A stretch of DNA of 8,707 nt from Bacillota bacterium (GTDB lineage Bacteria > Bacillota > Clostridia > Christensenellales > CAG-138). A program made the position numbers and the translations under genes. The stretch spans positions 1 to 8,707 of the forward strand of contig JAEXTB010000134.1 in NCBI GenBank assembly GCA_023453725.1, read 5' to 3'. Positions 1 through 6,285 of the stretch are shown here, in pieces; the first letter of the stretch is position 1; each line of letters starts with the position of its first letter. A model generated the notes under the pieces. That model ran no database searches and was not told the DNA's origin. It was given only the letters and a program-made list of their open reading frames with translations.

Positions 1-1
1 C

Positions 2-1705
2 GTACTCAATTCTGCTGTCAATCCGGCGATTGCAAAAAGCATGGCCCCCGCGGGCTTTTCTTCCATCAATCCAGCGCAAATATTGCTTTGGGTGCTCGGC
101 TGGGTATGGGTATTTGGCGTACTCTGCATGCTTGTTTACGCGCTTTGGTCCACCCTGCGCTTTTCACATCGCATCCGGTTTGCAACGCTGCTTGAACCGG
201 GGGTATATGAAACCGACCAGATTGATACCGCGTTCGTATTCGGCCTATTCCGTCCTAAAATATATATTCCCACTGGATTAAACGCGCAGGCACGGGCCCA
301 TGTGCTGCTGCACGAACGTACGCACATCCGTCGGCGCGACTACATCTGGAAGCCGCTTTCCTTCCTTGTGCTTGCGTTCCATTGGTTCAATCCGCTCGTA
401 TATGCATTTTATCTCTGCTTTGACCGGGATACGGAGCTTTCCTGCGATGAACGCGTCTTAAAAGACGCCAAATTGGACATACGGCAGTCGTATTCCGCAA
501 CGCTGCTTGCAGTCTCCGCCACGCGCGGGATGTTTGCCGCTCCCCTTGCATTTGGGGAGAGCAACACAAAGCTTCGCATCCGCAGCATTCTCCAGTATCG
601 TAAGCCCGTGTTCTGGGTGGCTGTTGCAGGCGGTATTCTTGCGGCTGCGGCTGCTATCGTGCTGCTGCTCAACCCGATTTCTTCTCTCTTGCCGGTAAAC
701 GCCATTACGGAAGTTCCCATTTCAGAATCTGAGCGCACGGCACTGGAAGGATGGCCCCAATCCCAGACGCCCTATCGTTACGCCTACCGGGTGGATACTT
801 CCATCAAAAGCATGCGGGTGTATGTGGAAGGCTGGCGCAAAGGTGTTTATCAGGGTACATGGGGAGATTCCATATTTCCGGTGACAAAACGGGCGGGTAC
901 TTTAACGCTTTCGGAGTCCGTAGTGTTTGAGAATCAGCGGATGAGCAGGTTGGATTGGACTATACTTGATGCCAATGGCGCGGGCTTAGGCTATTCCGCA
1001 GAACTGCCCGACGACTTTCAGGCAGCTGCCAACGCGTCCTCCTTCCTGTATTACGGTGCAGAGCAAGGCATGTGGACCATTACGGCAAATGAACCGGTCA
1101 TACTAGGAGCAGTGGGGTTTTCATCGGGCAATTCTATTTCCTCTTACGATTGTCAGTATCTCATGGAAAACGCCGAGGGTATTGCAAAGTACGACTATGT
1201 CTACCTGTTTCGCTGCGTATTCTCCACCAAGAGCATCAAAGAACTGGAAGCGGAGCGCAACAGCCTCCCTCCATCGCCCGGCGCATTGGCAGCGTCGCCC
1301 GCCCCTGCCCAGCCCGTGGATGTCACGTCCGCACTTCCTTCACATTTACCGGATGTTTCATTGGAGCCGTCTATTGTGTTGATAGAGGACGGTAAGGTGG
1401 TTCGCACAGTTTTCATTTCAGGCAACGATGCGCTTGAAAGCCTGGCGGAAACCGTCATCTGGAACCATATGATACTCTCAGCAGCCTGGCCTGCCGTGGA
1501 TGTGGATGCCTTTCAAGACCGCATAGAACTGAATGCGCGTATTGCGGATGAAGGAGAGATTACGACGTTTTACATCTTTGTGAAGGATGGCAGACCGTGC
1601 CTGCAGCCGAGCAGAACCGGCATGTGGACGTATATGCTCGAAGATCTCTATAATCAAGTCTACGCGGCCGCCTCCGGCGAGCCTATTACGGAGCCCGCAA
1701 CATGA
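2..1705 (+). CDS. BlaR1/MecR1-like M56 family metallopeptidase, 5'-truncated by window edge
   Basis: The frame is open from base 2, with no stop before the ATG at 41, so the true start and probably the first membrane helices lie outside the window. A membrane helix (bases ~77-150) is followed by a cytoplasmic zinc-protease domain. It carries HERTH (bases 311-325), an HExxH zinc site, and downstream ELSCDE, the usual third-ligand region of M56 proteases. Two more helices follow, around bases 347-415 and 602-670. In BlaR1/MecR1 this protease relays an extracellular signal by cleaving a BlaI-type repressor; no such repressor is in the window and it may lie upstream. The ectodomain (~340 residues) lacks penicillin-binding SxxK/SxN/KTG order. 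It consists of a ~190-residue beta-rich stretch, a Pro/Ala-rich linker (bases ~1265-1360) and a ~100-residue C-terminal module. The ligand is therefore unknown. Family assignment is firm; the regulatory role is inferred. Confidence 0.9.
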   Translation, partial: VLNSAVNPAIAKSMAPAGFSSINPAQILLWVLGWVWVFGVLCMLVYALWSTLRFSHRIRFATLLEPGVYETDQIDTAFVFGLFRPKIYIPTGLNAQARAHVLLHERTHIRRRDYIWKPLSFLVLAFHWFNPLVYAFYLCFDRDTELSCDERVLKDAKLDIRQSYSATLLAVSATRGMFAAPLAFGESNTKLRIRSILQYRKPVFWVAVAGGILAAAAAIVLLLNPISSLLPVNAITEVPISESERTALEGWPQSQTPYRYAYRVDTSIKSMRVYVEGWRKGVYQGTWGDSIFPVTKRAGTLTLSESVVFENQRMSRLDWTILDANGAGLGYSAELPDDFQAAANASSFLYYGAEQGMWTITANEPVILGAVGFSSGNSISSYDCQYLMENAEGIAKYDYVYLFRCVFSTKSIKELEAERNSLPPSPGALAASPAPAQPVDVTSALPSHLPDVSLEPSIVLIEDGKVVRTVFISGNDALESLAETVIWNHMILSAAWPAVDVDAFQDRIELNARIADEGEITTFYIFVKDGRPCLQPSRTGMWTYMLEDLYNQVYAAASGEPITEPAT

Positions 1706-1719
1706 CCTGTTACCAAACT

Positions 1720-1757
1720 AAAAAGTCTCCGTCCAATATGCTGGGCGGAGACTTTTT
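1720..1757. terminator. bidirectional intrinsic terminator between convergent genes
   Basis: AAAAAGTCTCCG (1720-1731) is the exact reverse complement of CGGAGACTTTTT (1746-1757). Inner pairs TCCA/TGGG (one T·G wobble) extend the stem to about 16 bp around a 6-nt loop. The A run on one side and T run on the other give a U tract on either strand. It can therefore end the M56 transcript on the + strand and the exporter transcript on the - strand. Confidence 0.9.
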
Positions 1758-1777
1758 GCATTAAGTTTAGGGGGGGT

Positions 1778-2959
1778 CTATTCTTCCGTCTGCGGAACAT
1801 ACGTATGGTCCACTGTAATTACCGCATGATAAGCAGCATCCAGATTTTTAATTTCTTCGTCAATGTGTCCGATAATCTTTTCATCACTCCAGGCTGCGCC
1901 AAACGGCACAACAATGTCAAATATGAGGTTGGAGTGGCTGATTCCCCACACCACGCGAAAATCGTGCATACTGACGCCCATAGGGATGTTTGCTATAATC
2001 TCTTCTACCTTTGCTTTAAGTTCATTCGTCCTCACATCGTTTGTCACAACAGGATCAAGATGAATAACCAGCTGAATTCCATATTCCTTTAGGAAGTCCC
2101 GCTCTATGTTATCTATGATATCGTGGCTGAGCATAATATCCTGCTCCGCGGGCACCTCGCAATGCACGGAAGCAAAGCATTTGTTTGCGCCGTAACTGTG
2201 CACGCTCAGGTCATGCAGCCCGATAATCTGCTCGTAACTGAGTATTTTTTTATAGATGCTGTCCACGAGTTCCCTGGTCGGCGCGGTGCCTAAAAGAATA
2301 CTGCCCGTATCCTTTACCATTTTGATACCGCTGATGAGTATCAGCACCGCGACAACAGCGCCCATGTATCCGTCAAGATCAAACCCAGTCAGACGAGTGA
2401 TAACAACAGCAAGCAGCACAGCGCCAGAGGAAAGAATGTCGTTGCGGCTGTCTACCGACGTGGCAAGCAATGTCATGGAGTTCATCAGGTGGCCTATTTT
2501 TCGGTAAAACAGACACTGCCACACCTTAATGAGTATGGACAGACCCAAAACGACCAATGTTATGGCCTGAAACTGCATGGGAGCAGGGTTGAGAATTTTC
2601 TGGATTGAGCTTTGCATCAGCTGCAGCCCGAAAAACAGAATCAAGACGGAAACGATAAGGCCGGAGATATACTCCATGCGCGCGTGGCCATACGGATGAT
2701 CCGCATCCGCAGGTTTGCCTGAAAGCTTAAATCCAAACAGCGTAATCAGGGAGGAAGCCGAGTCTGAGAGGCTGTTTACAGCATCTGCAATGATAGAAAC
2801 GCTTGAGGAAGCTACCCCAATGAGTATCTTCATCACAAAAAGCAGCAGGTTGGACAGCACGCCAACAATGCTTGCAAAATTGCCGTAGCGTTCCCGCTTC
2901 TGTGCAGCGGTTTCCTCCTGTTTGCTTTTGAGGAACAGTTTCATCAACAGGCTTGTCAA
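1778..2959 (-). CDS. cation diffusion facilitator (CDF) family metal exporter, manganese-type site
   Basis: This is a proton-coupled divalent metal exporter of the inner membrane. Numbering is for the 393-residue form. Six helices lie near 29-51, 54-76, 96-118, 131-149, 160-188 and 194-214. The family motif DHPYGHARME is at about 87-96. Site A residues are N62 and D66 in helix 2 and D170 and D174 in helix 5. This NxxxD/DxxxD pattern is that of manganese-type CDFs such as pneumococcal MntE, not the HxxxD or DxxxD/HxxxD of zinc or iron/zinc types, so Mn(II) export is inferred. The cytoplasmic tail (~170 residues) holds two related ferredoxin-like copies. I chose a TTG start (2957-2959): an AAGGGTGG ribosome site sits 7 nt upstream, and TSLLMKLFLK then fits the usual N terminus and length (~394). 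ATG at 3007 (409 aa) or 2944 (388 aa) are alternatives without a good ribosome site. Family is certain; metal is likely. Confidence 0.92.
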   Translation of the reverse strand: MTSLLMKLFLKSKQEETAAQKRERYGNFASIVGVLSNLLLFVMKILIGVASSSVSIIADAVNSLSDSASSLITLFGFKLSGKPADADHPYGHARMEYISGLIVSVLILFFGLQLMQSSIQKILNPAPMQFQAITLVVLGLSILIKVWQCLFYRKIGHLMNSMTLLATSVDSRNDILSSGAVLLAVVITRLTGFDLDGYMGAVVAVLILISGIKMVKDTGSILLGTAPTRELVDSIYKKILSYEQIIGLHDLSVHSYGANKCFASVHCEVPAEQDIMLSHDIIDNIERDFLKEYGIQLVIHLDPVVTNDVRTNELKAKVEEIIANIPMGVSMHDFRVVWGISHSNLIFDIVVPFGAAWSDEKIIGHIDEEIKNLDAAYHAVITVDHTYVPQTEE

Positions 2960-2966
2960 CCCAACC

Positions 2967-2974
2967 CCACCCTT
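2967..2974 (-). promoter_or_regulatory. ribosome binding site deciding a TTG start for the CDF exporter
   Basis: The minus strand reads AAGGGTGG, 7 nt before TTG at 2957-2959. The ATG codons at 3007 and 2944 have no comparable sequence at the right distance. This supports the TTG start and makes the preceding 16 codons of the longer frame untranslated leader. Confidence 0.5.
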
Positions 2975-3083
2975 CTCTGTTGCCTGATATGCGCCCCCCG
3001 CATTCATACGCGCAAGGGCATTGTGTCATCCACGCATCAATAAAGCCCGGTTTCGCCCCGCGCCCGTTTGAGCATTAGTATCT

Positions 3084-3112
3084 ATTATAAGCCCAACTTG
3101 AAAACAAAAACA
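3084..3112 (-). promoter_or_regulatory. candidate promoter of the CDF exporter
   Basis: A perfect TATAAT -10 lies at 3084-3089 on the minus strand. At 17-bp spacing the -35 position (3107-3112) reads TGTTTT, a poor match to TTGACA, and it lies inside a palindrome. Transcription would start near 3077, giving a leader of about 118 nt to the TTG start. A weak -35 covered by a palindrome suggests a regulated promoter. Confidence 0.5.
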
Positions 3113-3131
3113 GCACAAAGTATGCTGTTTT
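3107..3131. repeat. perfect 9-bp inverted repeat over the exporter -35 region; candidate operator
   Basis: AAAACAGCA (3107-3115) and TGCTGTTTT (3123-3131) are perfect reverse complements around a 7-nt centre. The left arm coincides with the -35 position of the exporter promoter. The geometry fits a dimeric transcription factor site. It is poorer as a terminator because the stem has few G-C pairs and neither side has a proper U tract. The regulator is not identified. Confidence 0.5.
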
Positions 3132-3147
3132 ACAAAACCTCTTCTGT

Positions 3148-3182
3148 TAAAAAGCCAGGTATCCAATACGGATACCTGGCTT
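3148..3182 (-). terminator. intrinsic terminator of the aldolase gene
   Basis: On the minus strand a perfect 13-bp stem, AAGCCAGGTATCC with its complement (3152-3164 and 3170-3182), closes a 5-nt loop and runs directly into TTTTT (3149-3153). It begins about 12 nt after the aldolase stop codon. The plus strand has no T run here, so it works in one direction only. Confidence 0.9.
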
Positions 3183-3193
3183 AGCGCTTACAC

Positions 3194-4078
3194 TTATGTC
3201 AGCGATGCATCATAAATCGCCAGAATGGACTTCGACAGCGTTTGGTCGAACTCCTCCTCGGTCTGCTGCGCAGTCAGCCCTTCGGATAAAGCGCGCGAGA
3301 AGCTTGCGATCAGCCCGTGGTTCCGCGCAAGCTTTTCGTTGGCCTCGCGCTGCGTATAGCCGCCGGATAAGGCCACAATGCGCAGGATACGGGAATCCTT
3401 CAATAAGTCGTTGTAAAAATCATCCACCGTGGGGATGGAGAGCTTTAGCATGATTTTGACACCGTCTTCGAGTGAATTAAGCAGCCTGAATATTTCCGAT
3501 TTTAATATGCGTTCCGATTTTTCCTTATCCTTACTGTAGATGTCTACTTCCGGCTCAATGATGGGGACAAGCCCAAATTCCGCAATCTGCCTGCCTAACG
3601 CAAATTGCTGCTCTACAATGTCTCTAATCCCTTTCGGATTGGCTTCCTTAATGACAGAGCGCATTTTGGTACCAAATATATGTTTTTCTACTGCCCGATT
3701 TAAAAGATCTTCAAGATCCGGCATTGGTGCCATCATCTGTACGCCATCCTGAAGCGGCGCGAGCCCTTTGTCTATTTTCAAAAAAGGTACAATCCCCTTC
3801 TGCCATAGAAAATCAGCCGTAAACAGACCGTCTACTTTGCGGTCCATTGTGTTTTCAAACAGAATTGCGCCAAGTATGTGCGTAGCGGAAAACGCCGGGC
3901 TTTTGATAATGCGCGTGCGCATCTCATGCATCAAGGCGAACATTTCCGCATCACCCGCATATTGATCCTTGGAAACACCATACTGCATCAATGCCTTCGG
4001 TGTGCTTCCGCCGCTTTGATCCAGCGCTGCGATAAAGCCGACTCCACTACGGATGCGTTCTAGTTGCTCCTGTTTCAT
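3194..4078 (-). CDS. fda: class I fructose-1,6-bisphosphate aldolase
   Basis: This cytoplasmic enzyme of glycolysis and gluconeogenesis cleaves fructose 1,6-bisphosphate reversibly to dihydroxyacetone phosphate and glyceraldehyde 3-phosphate through a lysine Schiff base, without a metal. The 294-residue product has the hallmarks of the bacterial class I family: GFIAALDQSGGSTPKAL at 14-30, ILGAILFENTMDR at 68-80, a KGLAPLQDGVQ region near 104, HIFGTKMRS at 133-141, VPIIEPEVDI at 171-180, the catalytic lysine in MLKLSIP (K212), and LSGGYTQREAN near 237-247. The length matches staphylococcal Fda (about 296). The start at 4076-4078 is set by AGGAGG 7 nt upstream; the longer frame to 4117 adds 13 unconserved residues. 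It stands alone, with its own terminator and a 270-nt upstream gap. Assignment is very secure. Confidence 0.96.
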   Translation of the reverse strand: MKQEQLERIRSGVGFIAALDQSGGSTPKALMQYGVSKDQYAGDAEMFALMHEMRTRIIKSPAFSATHILGAILFENTMDRKVDGLFTADFLWQKGIVPFLKIDKGLAPLQDGVQMMAPMPDLEDLLNRAVEKHIFGTKMRSVIKEANPKGIRDIVEQQFALGRQIAEFGLVPIIEPEVDIYSKDKEKSERILKSEIFRLLNSLEDGVKIMLKLSIPTVDDFYNDLLKDSRILRIVALSGGYTQREANEKLARNHGLIASFSRALSEGLTAQQTEEEFDQTLSKSILAIYDASLT

Positions 4079-4085
4079 ACGATTA

Positions 4086-4091
4086 CCTCCT
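4086..4091 (-). promoter_or_regulatory. ribosome binding site deciding the aldolase start
   Basis: AGGAGG on the minus strand, 7 nt before ATG at 4076-4078. It fixes the start inside the longer open frame that begins at 4117. Confidence 0.9.
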
Positions 4092-4118
4092 ACATGCATT
4101 CGGTAAACCTTCACCATA

Positions 4119-4124
4119 TTTATA
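4119..4124 (-). promoter_or_regulatory. weak candidate -10 element upstream of the aldolase
   Basis: The minus strand reads TATAAA, about 40 nt before the aldolase start. No good -35 is found at 16-18 bp (GCTTTC at 17). A second -10-like TACAAT lies at 4169-4174, also without a clear -35. I cannot choose between them. Beyond these and the hairpins at 4264-4329, I see nothing else in the 4092-4348 gap. Confidence 0.3.
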
Positions 4125-4263
4125 ATGCGCTTTGTGGGAGTGAAAGCCTCCTTTTAAGTAATAGCGCCATTGTATTTGGTTTGATATCGGCATCCAGATA
4201 TTCGCAGATGTGCATGCGGGCTGCCTGAGTGCAACGGCGCAACTGAACAACGCGAAACATACT

Positions 4264-4296
4264 GAAACCGGGGGCAGAATATCTGCCCCCGGTTTC
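4264..4296 (-). terminator. strong 15-bp hairpin after the lipoprotein gene, probable terminator
   Basis: GAAACCGGGGGCAGA (4264-4278) pairs perfectly with 4282-4296 around a 3-nt loop. It lies about 50 nt past the lipoprotein stop. On the minus strand it continues CAGTATGTTT, so the U tract is broken, and the plus side has none. A terminator or transcript-end stabiliser for the lipoprotein gene is the simplest reading. Confidence 0.55.
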
Positions 4297-4313
4297 GCTA
4301 TATATCAACAGGC

Positions 4314-4329
4314 TGGCGTTCCCACGCCA
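4314..4329 (-). other. small hairpin just after the lipoprotein stop
   Basis: The minus strand reads TGGCGT-GGGA-ACGCCA, a 6-bp stem with a GNRA-type loop. Flanking AACA and TGTT could add an outer 4-bp helix across a 3x3 internal loop. It starts about 20 nt past the stop codon at 4349-4351 and precedes the stronger hairpin at 4264-4296. It may protect the 3' end; no function is assigned. Confidence 0.35.
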
Positions 4330-4348
4330 ACTTGTTCGCGCCGTCAAA

Positions 4349-5140
4349 CTATTCCATTGTAAAAACGCCCGCCAGCACAACCTCCTGCTCCTCCCTCGTG
4401 ACCTTAAAAGAAACGCGGTAGGTGCCCTTCTCTGAGGCAGGATAAATGGAAAGCGGAACAACATGCTCTAGTGTGCCTGTCGGCAACGGATCAGGTGTGC
4501 CGCAAAACCCGACATCAGCGCGGATGCTTTCCCATTTTTTATCGACAGTGCTCAGGCGTTCCAAGTTGGGTATGAGCAGAATAGAGGCTGTGTCCTTTTG
4601 ATTGTTGATAAACGAGATGTGCAGAGCCCCCCCATCCTGCGTCGTTTCCCGCCTTACCTGCATTGCATAGGGGCTTGTGGCAACGTCAAACGATCCTTCG
4701 TAGGTGTAGTACACACCATCCACCTGCAAATAGGCAGTATCATACCCAATCGTGATGCTGCTGCCGTCAAGCAGATGCAAAACAACGCTGTTCTGTGCCG
4801 CCGGAGCCTGAATAAAGCGGACATCCTCCGGTATTTTCCCGGTTACACGGATGCTTTGAAGCACCGTTAGCGCCGCATGGATTTCTTCTTGGGACGCCCA
4901 CACCCGTGCAGAAGCATCCGGCTTCGTATGGTCAAGACAATCAATATACGCAATTTCATACTCAGAAATGCCTTTTAATTTCGCAATTCCCTCAACTGAT
5001 TTTTGCGTGGGTGTTGGAACAGGGGTGTACTTCGCTTGCGTGTAAGCCAGGGTTTCCACATCTGGCGTATTGGGTATTGCGGTATTTGCGCAGCCTGTGA
5101 ATAACAGCGCGCTTAACATAAGCAAAATCGCCTTTTTCAT
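4349..5140 (-). CDS. predicted lipoprotein with C-terminal Ig-like domain, function unknown
   Basis: The 263-residue product starts with a type II signal peptide: KK, a hydrophobic stretch (residues 4-14), then LFTGC with the lipidated cysteine at C17. The -3 residue is Phe rather than the usual Leu, a tolerated variant. It should be anchored on the outer face of the cytoplasmic membrane. Residues ~18-50 are a Thr/Pro-rich spacer. Residues ~55-160 look like an alpha/beta module of unknown role. Residues ~170-263 resemble the Ig-like domain of Clostridia lipoproteins, with LHISFINNQ, a conserved KKWESI tryptophan segment and GTYRVSFKV near the end. The start is the ATG at 5138-5140, with GGAGGG 6 nt upstream; the longer frame to 5203 would bury the signal peptide. 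No catalytic motif is seen. It is transcribed alone, between two terminator-like hairpins. Confidence 0.8.
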   Translation of the reverse strand: MKKAILLMLSALLFTGCANTAIPNTPDVETLAYTQAKYTPVPTPTQKSVEGIAKLKGISEYEIAYIDCLDHTKPDASARVWASQEEIHAALTVLQSIRVTGKIPEDVRFIQAPAAQNSVVLHLLDGSSITIGYDTAYLQVDGVYYTYEGSFDVATSPYAMQVRRETTQDGGALHISFINNQKDTASILLIPNLERLSTVDKKWESIRADVGFCGTPDPLPTGTLEHVVPLSIYPASEKGTYRVSFKVTREEQEVVLAGVFTME

Positions 5141-5146
5141 ATCGTT

Positions 5147-5152
5147 CCCTCC
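5147..5152 (-). promoter_or_regulatory. ribosome binding site deciding the lipoprotein start
   Basis: GGAGGG on the minus strand, 6 nt before ATG at 5138-5140. It places the start directly before the lipoprotein signal peptide instead of at the upstream ATG at 5203. Confidence 0.85.
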
Positions 5153-5168
5153 AAGACGGGTAATTCTG

Positions 5169-5195
5169 GTTATAAAACGCAGCAGACTGTGCCAA
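5169..5195 (-). promoter_or_regulatory. weak candidate promoter of the lipoprotein gene
   Basis: TATAAC (5169-5174, minus strand) matches the -10 consensus at five of six positions. TTGGCA (5190-5195) matches the -35 at four or more, but the spacer is only 15 bp. It lies between the MerR terminator and the lipoprotein ribosome site, where a promoter is expected. Confidence 0.3.
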
Positions 5196-5220
5196 GGTTT
5201 CATACTTAAAAAACACGCGA

Positions 5221-5261
5221 TTAAAACAAAACGCCCATGCGGAATAATAATCCGAATGGGC
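5221..5261 (-). terminator. intrinsic terminator of the MerR-family gene
   Basis: On the minus strand GCCCAT (5256-5261) pairs with ATGGGC (5233-5238). Inside a single mismatch, CGGA pairs with TCCG around an AT-rich loop. The stem is followed by GTTTTGTTTTAA. It starts about 22 nt after the MerR stop codon. Confidence 0.85.
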
Positions 5262-5283
5262 TAGTGTCTGAGAAACGATCTTG

Positions 5284-6159
5284 CTATTTCAACAGGGTTT
5301 CCGCCTGCGGATACTGCGCAAGGAATACGCCGTTCGCCTGTTCAATCCGCTGCACATGAGCGCAATACGCAGGGCTAATGACTTTAAGATGATGAAGAAA
5401 CTGATCCTGATACCCGGTATCATTCTGGTATGCAAGCAGCAGTTCCTTCAGGCGGTATGCTGGAGAATTCTTGTATTCCTCCGACCCACGCCACTCCAGA
5501 TACGCCTCGAGAACTTCCCGGTTTTCTTCAAGATACGCCTGCGTATCTTGAAGCGCCTCCATTGTTCCGGTATCTAAAGTTTCGAGCGTTACTTTATCGG
5601 TTGCGGGGATGCTCTGTTCCAACAGGGTAGCGAGCTCATCCGGCAATGCCGGGGCGTCGTCCAAATAAGCAAGCACCTTCCGGTAAGCTTCATCTTTCTC
5701 CGGTGTATCGAGCGGCTCATTGAGAAACCGTCCAAAATGCAGGCTCAAATAAACGCCATAAGCCCCCGGGAACGCCTGCAGCAGCTTCTCCCGTACCCTA
5801 AGGGATGGATTGAGATGCGCTTTTATATATGCCTGTGCACGGTCTGGTTCATACTGTTCCATCAGCAATTCCATAGCCCTTAATTGTACAGTTTGCCTTT
5901 CCCGCTCCAGCTCCATCCGTTCCCGGCACCGCAGCAGCGCCGAAGCCCTATTGGAGTTCTTTAAAATTTCGCGGATATCGGCAACACCCAGGCCGAGGCT
6001 CCGTAAGACCGCAATTTCCTTTAAAGCGGAAACATCCGCATCCAGATAATTGCGGTAGCCGTTATCCTCTAGGGCGGGCGCAATCAGCCCCTGCCTTTCG
6101 TAATACTCCACCGCTTTTTTCGTAAGCCCGCATTTGCGGCATACTTCTTTGATCTGCAT
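5284..6159 (-). CDS. MerR-family transcriptional regulator with a long uncharacterised effector domain
   Basis: The 291-residue protein begins with a MerR winged helix-turn-helix: IKEVCRKCGLTKKAVEYYE (3-21), then QGLI and NGYRNY (34-39), and an LKEIAVLRSLGLGVADI stretch at about 45-62. A charged helical segment (~68-110, rich in Arg/Glu) is the likely dimerising coiled coil. Residues ~115-291 are a mostly helical domain I do not recognise. It is not a TipA-type or BmrR (GyrI-like) drug-binding fold by any motif I can see, and the usual metal-binding Cys pattern is missing. Such proteins bind as dimers between -35 and -10 of promoters with long spacers and untwist them. The start is ATG 6157-6159, with GAGGTGG 6 nt upstream; the longer frame to 6183 adds eight unconserved residues. 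It may control itself (see 6179-6209). The target and ligand are unknown. Confidence 0.9.
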   Translation of the reverse strand: MQIKEVCRKCGLTKKAVEYYERQGLIAPALEDNGYRNYLDADVSALKEIAVLRSLGLGVADIREILKNSNRASALLRCRERMELERERQTVQLRAMELLMEQYEPDRAQAYIKAHLNPSLRVREKLLQAFPGAYGVYLSLHFGRFLNEPLDTPEKDEAYRKVLAYLDDAPALPDELATLLEQSIPATDKVTLETLDTGTMEALQDTQAYLEENREVLEAYLEWRGSEEYKNSPAYRLKELLLAYQNDTGYQDQFLHHLKVISPAYCAHVQRIEQANGVFLAQYPQAETLLK

Positions 6160-6165
6160 ATTTGA

Positions 6166-6172
6166 CCACCTC
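6166..6172 (-). promoter_or_regulatory. ribosome binding site deciding the MerR start
   Basis: GAGGTGG on the minus strand, 6 nt before ATG 6157-6159, favours this start over the ATG at 6183. Confidence 0.8.
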
Positions 6173-6178
6173 AATGTG

Positions 6179-6209
6179 AGCATAAGCCATTCCCCAAGGG
6201 ATCAGTCAA
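6179..6209 (-). promoter_or_regulatory. candidate MerR-type promoter with 19-bp spacer and internal dyad
   Basis: TTGACT (6204-6209) and TATGCT (6179-6184) on the minus strand are separated by 19 bp, the long spacing typical of promoters activated by MerR proteins. A short dyad, TCCC-CAA-GGGA (6191-6201), lies between them where such proteins bind. Transcription would start close to the ribosome site, leaving a leader of only about 13 nt, which lowers confidence. Autoregulation is inferred. Confidence 0.4.
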
Positions 6210-6285
6210 GCACTTTTTTAATACTCACGGCTGACTCCTCAGCGAACCCGCTATCTCATGTCGTTTGAAATAGCCCATTGTCCCC

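Noticed and set aside
2960..3077. yybP-ykoY manganese riboswitch in the exporter leader
   Set aside because: The conserved loop sequences of that class (such as GGGGAGUAG) are not found on the minus strand, although a Mn exporter would be a likely place for it.
3194..4078. Related class I aldolases acting on other substrates (for example DhnA/LsrF type)
   Set aside because: The ALDQSGGSTPKAL, HIFGTKMRS and MLKLSIP motifs and the 294-residue length match the fructose-bisphosphate aldolase class I family directly.
4120..4464. 114-residue minus-strand frame upstream of the aldolase
   Set aside because: It overlaps the end of the lipoprotein gene and spans the two hairpins. Its start has no ribosome site, it is rich in Arg and low in family-like sequence, and no internal start with a ribosome site was found.
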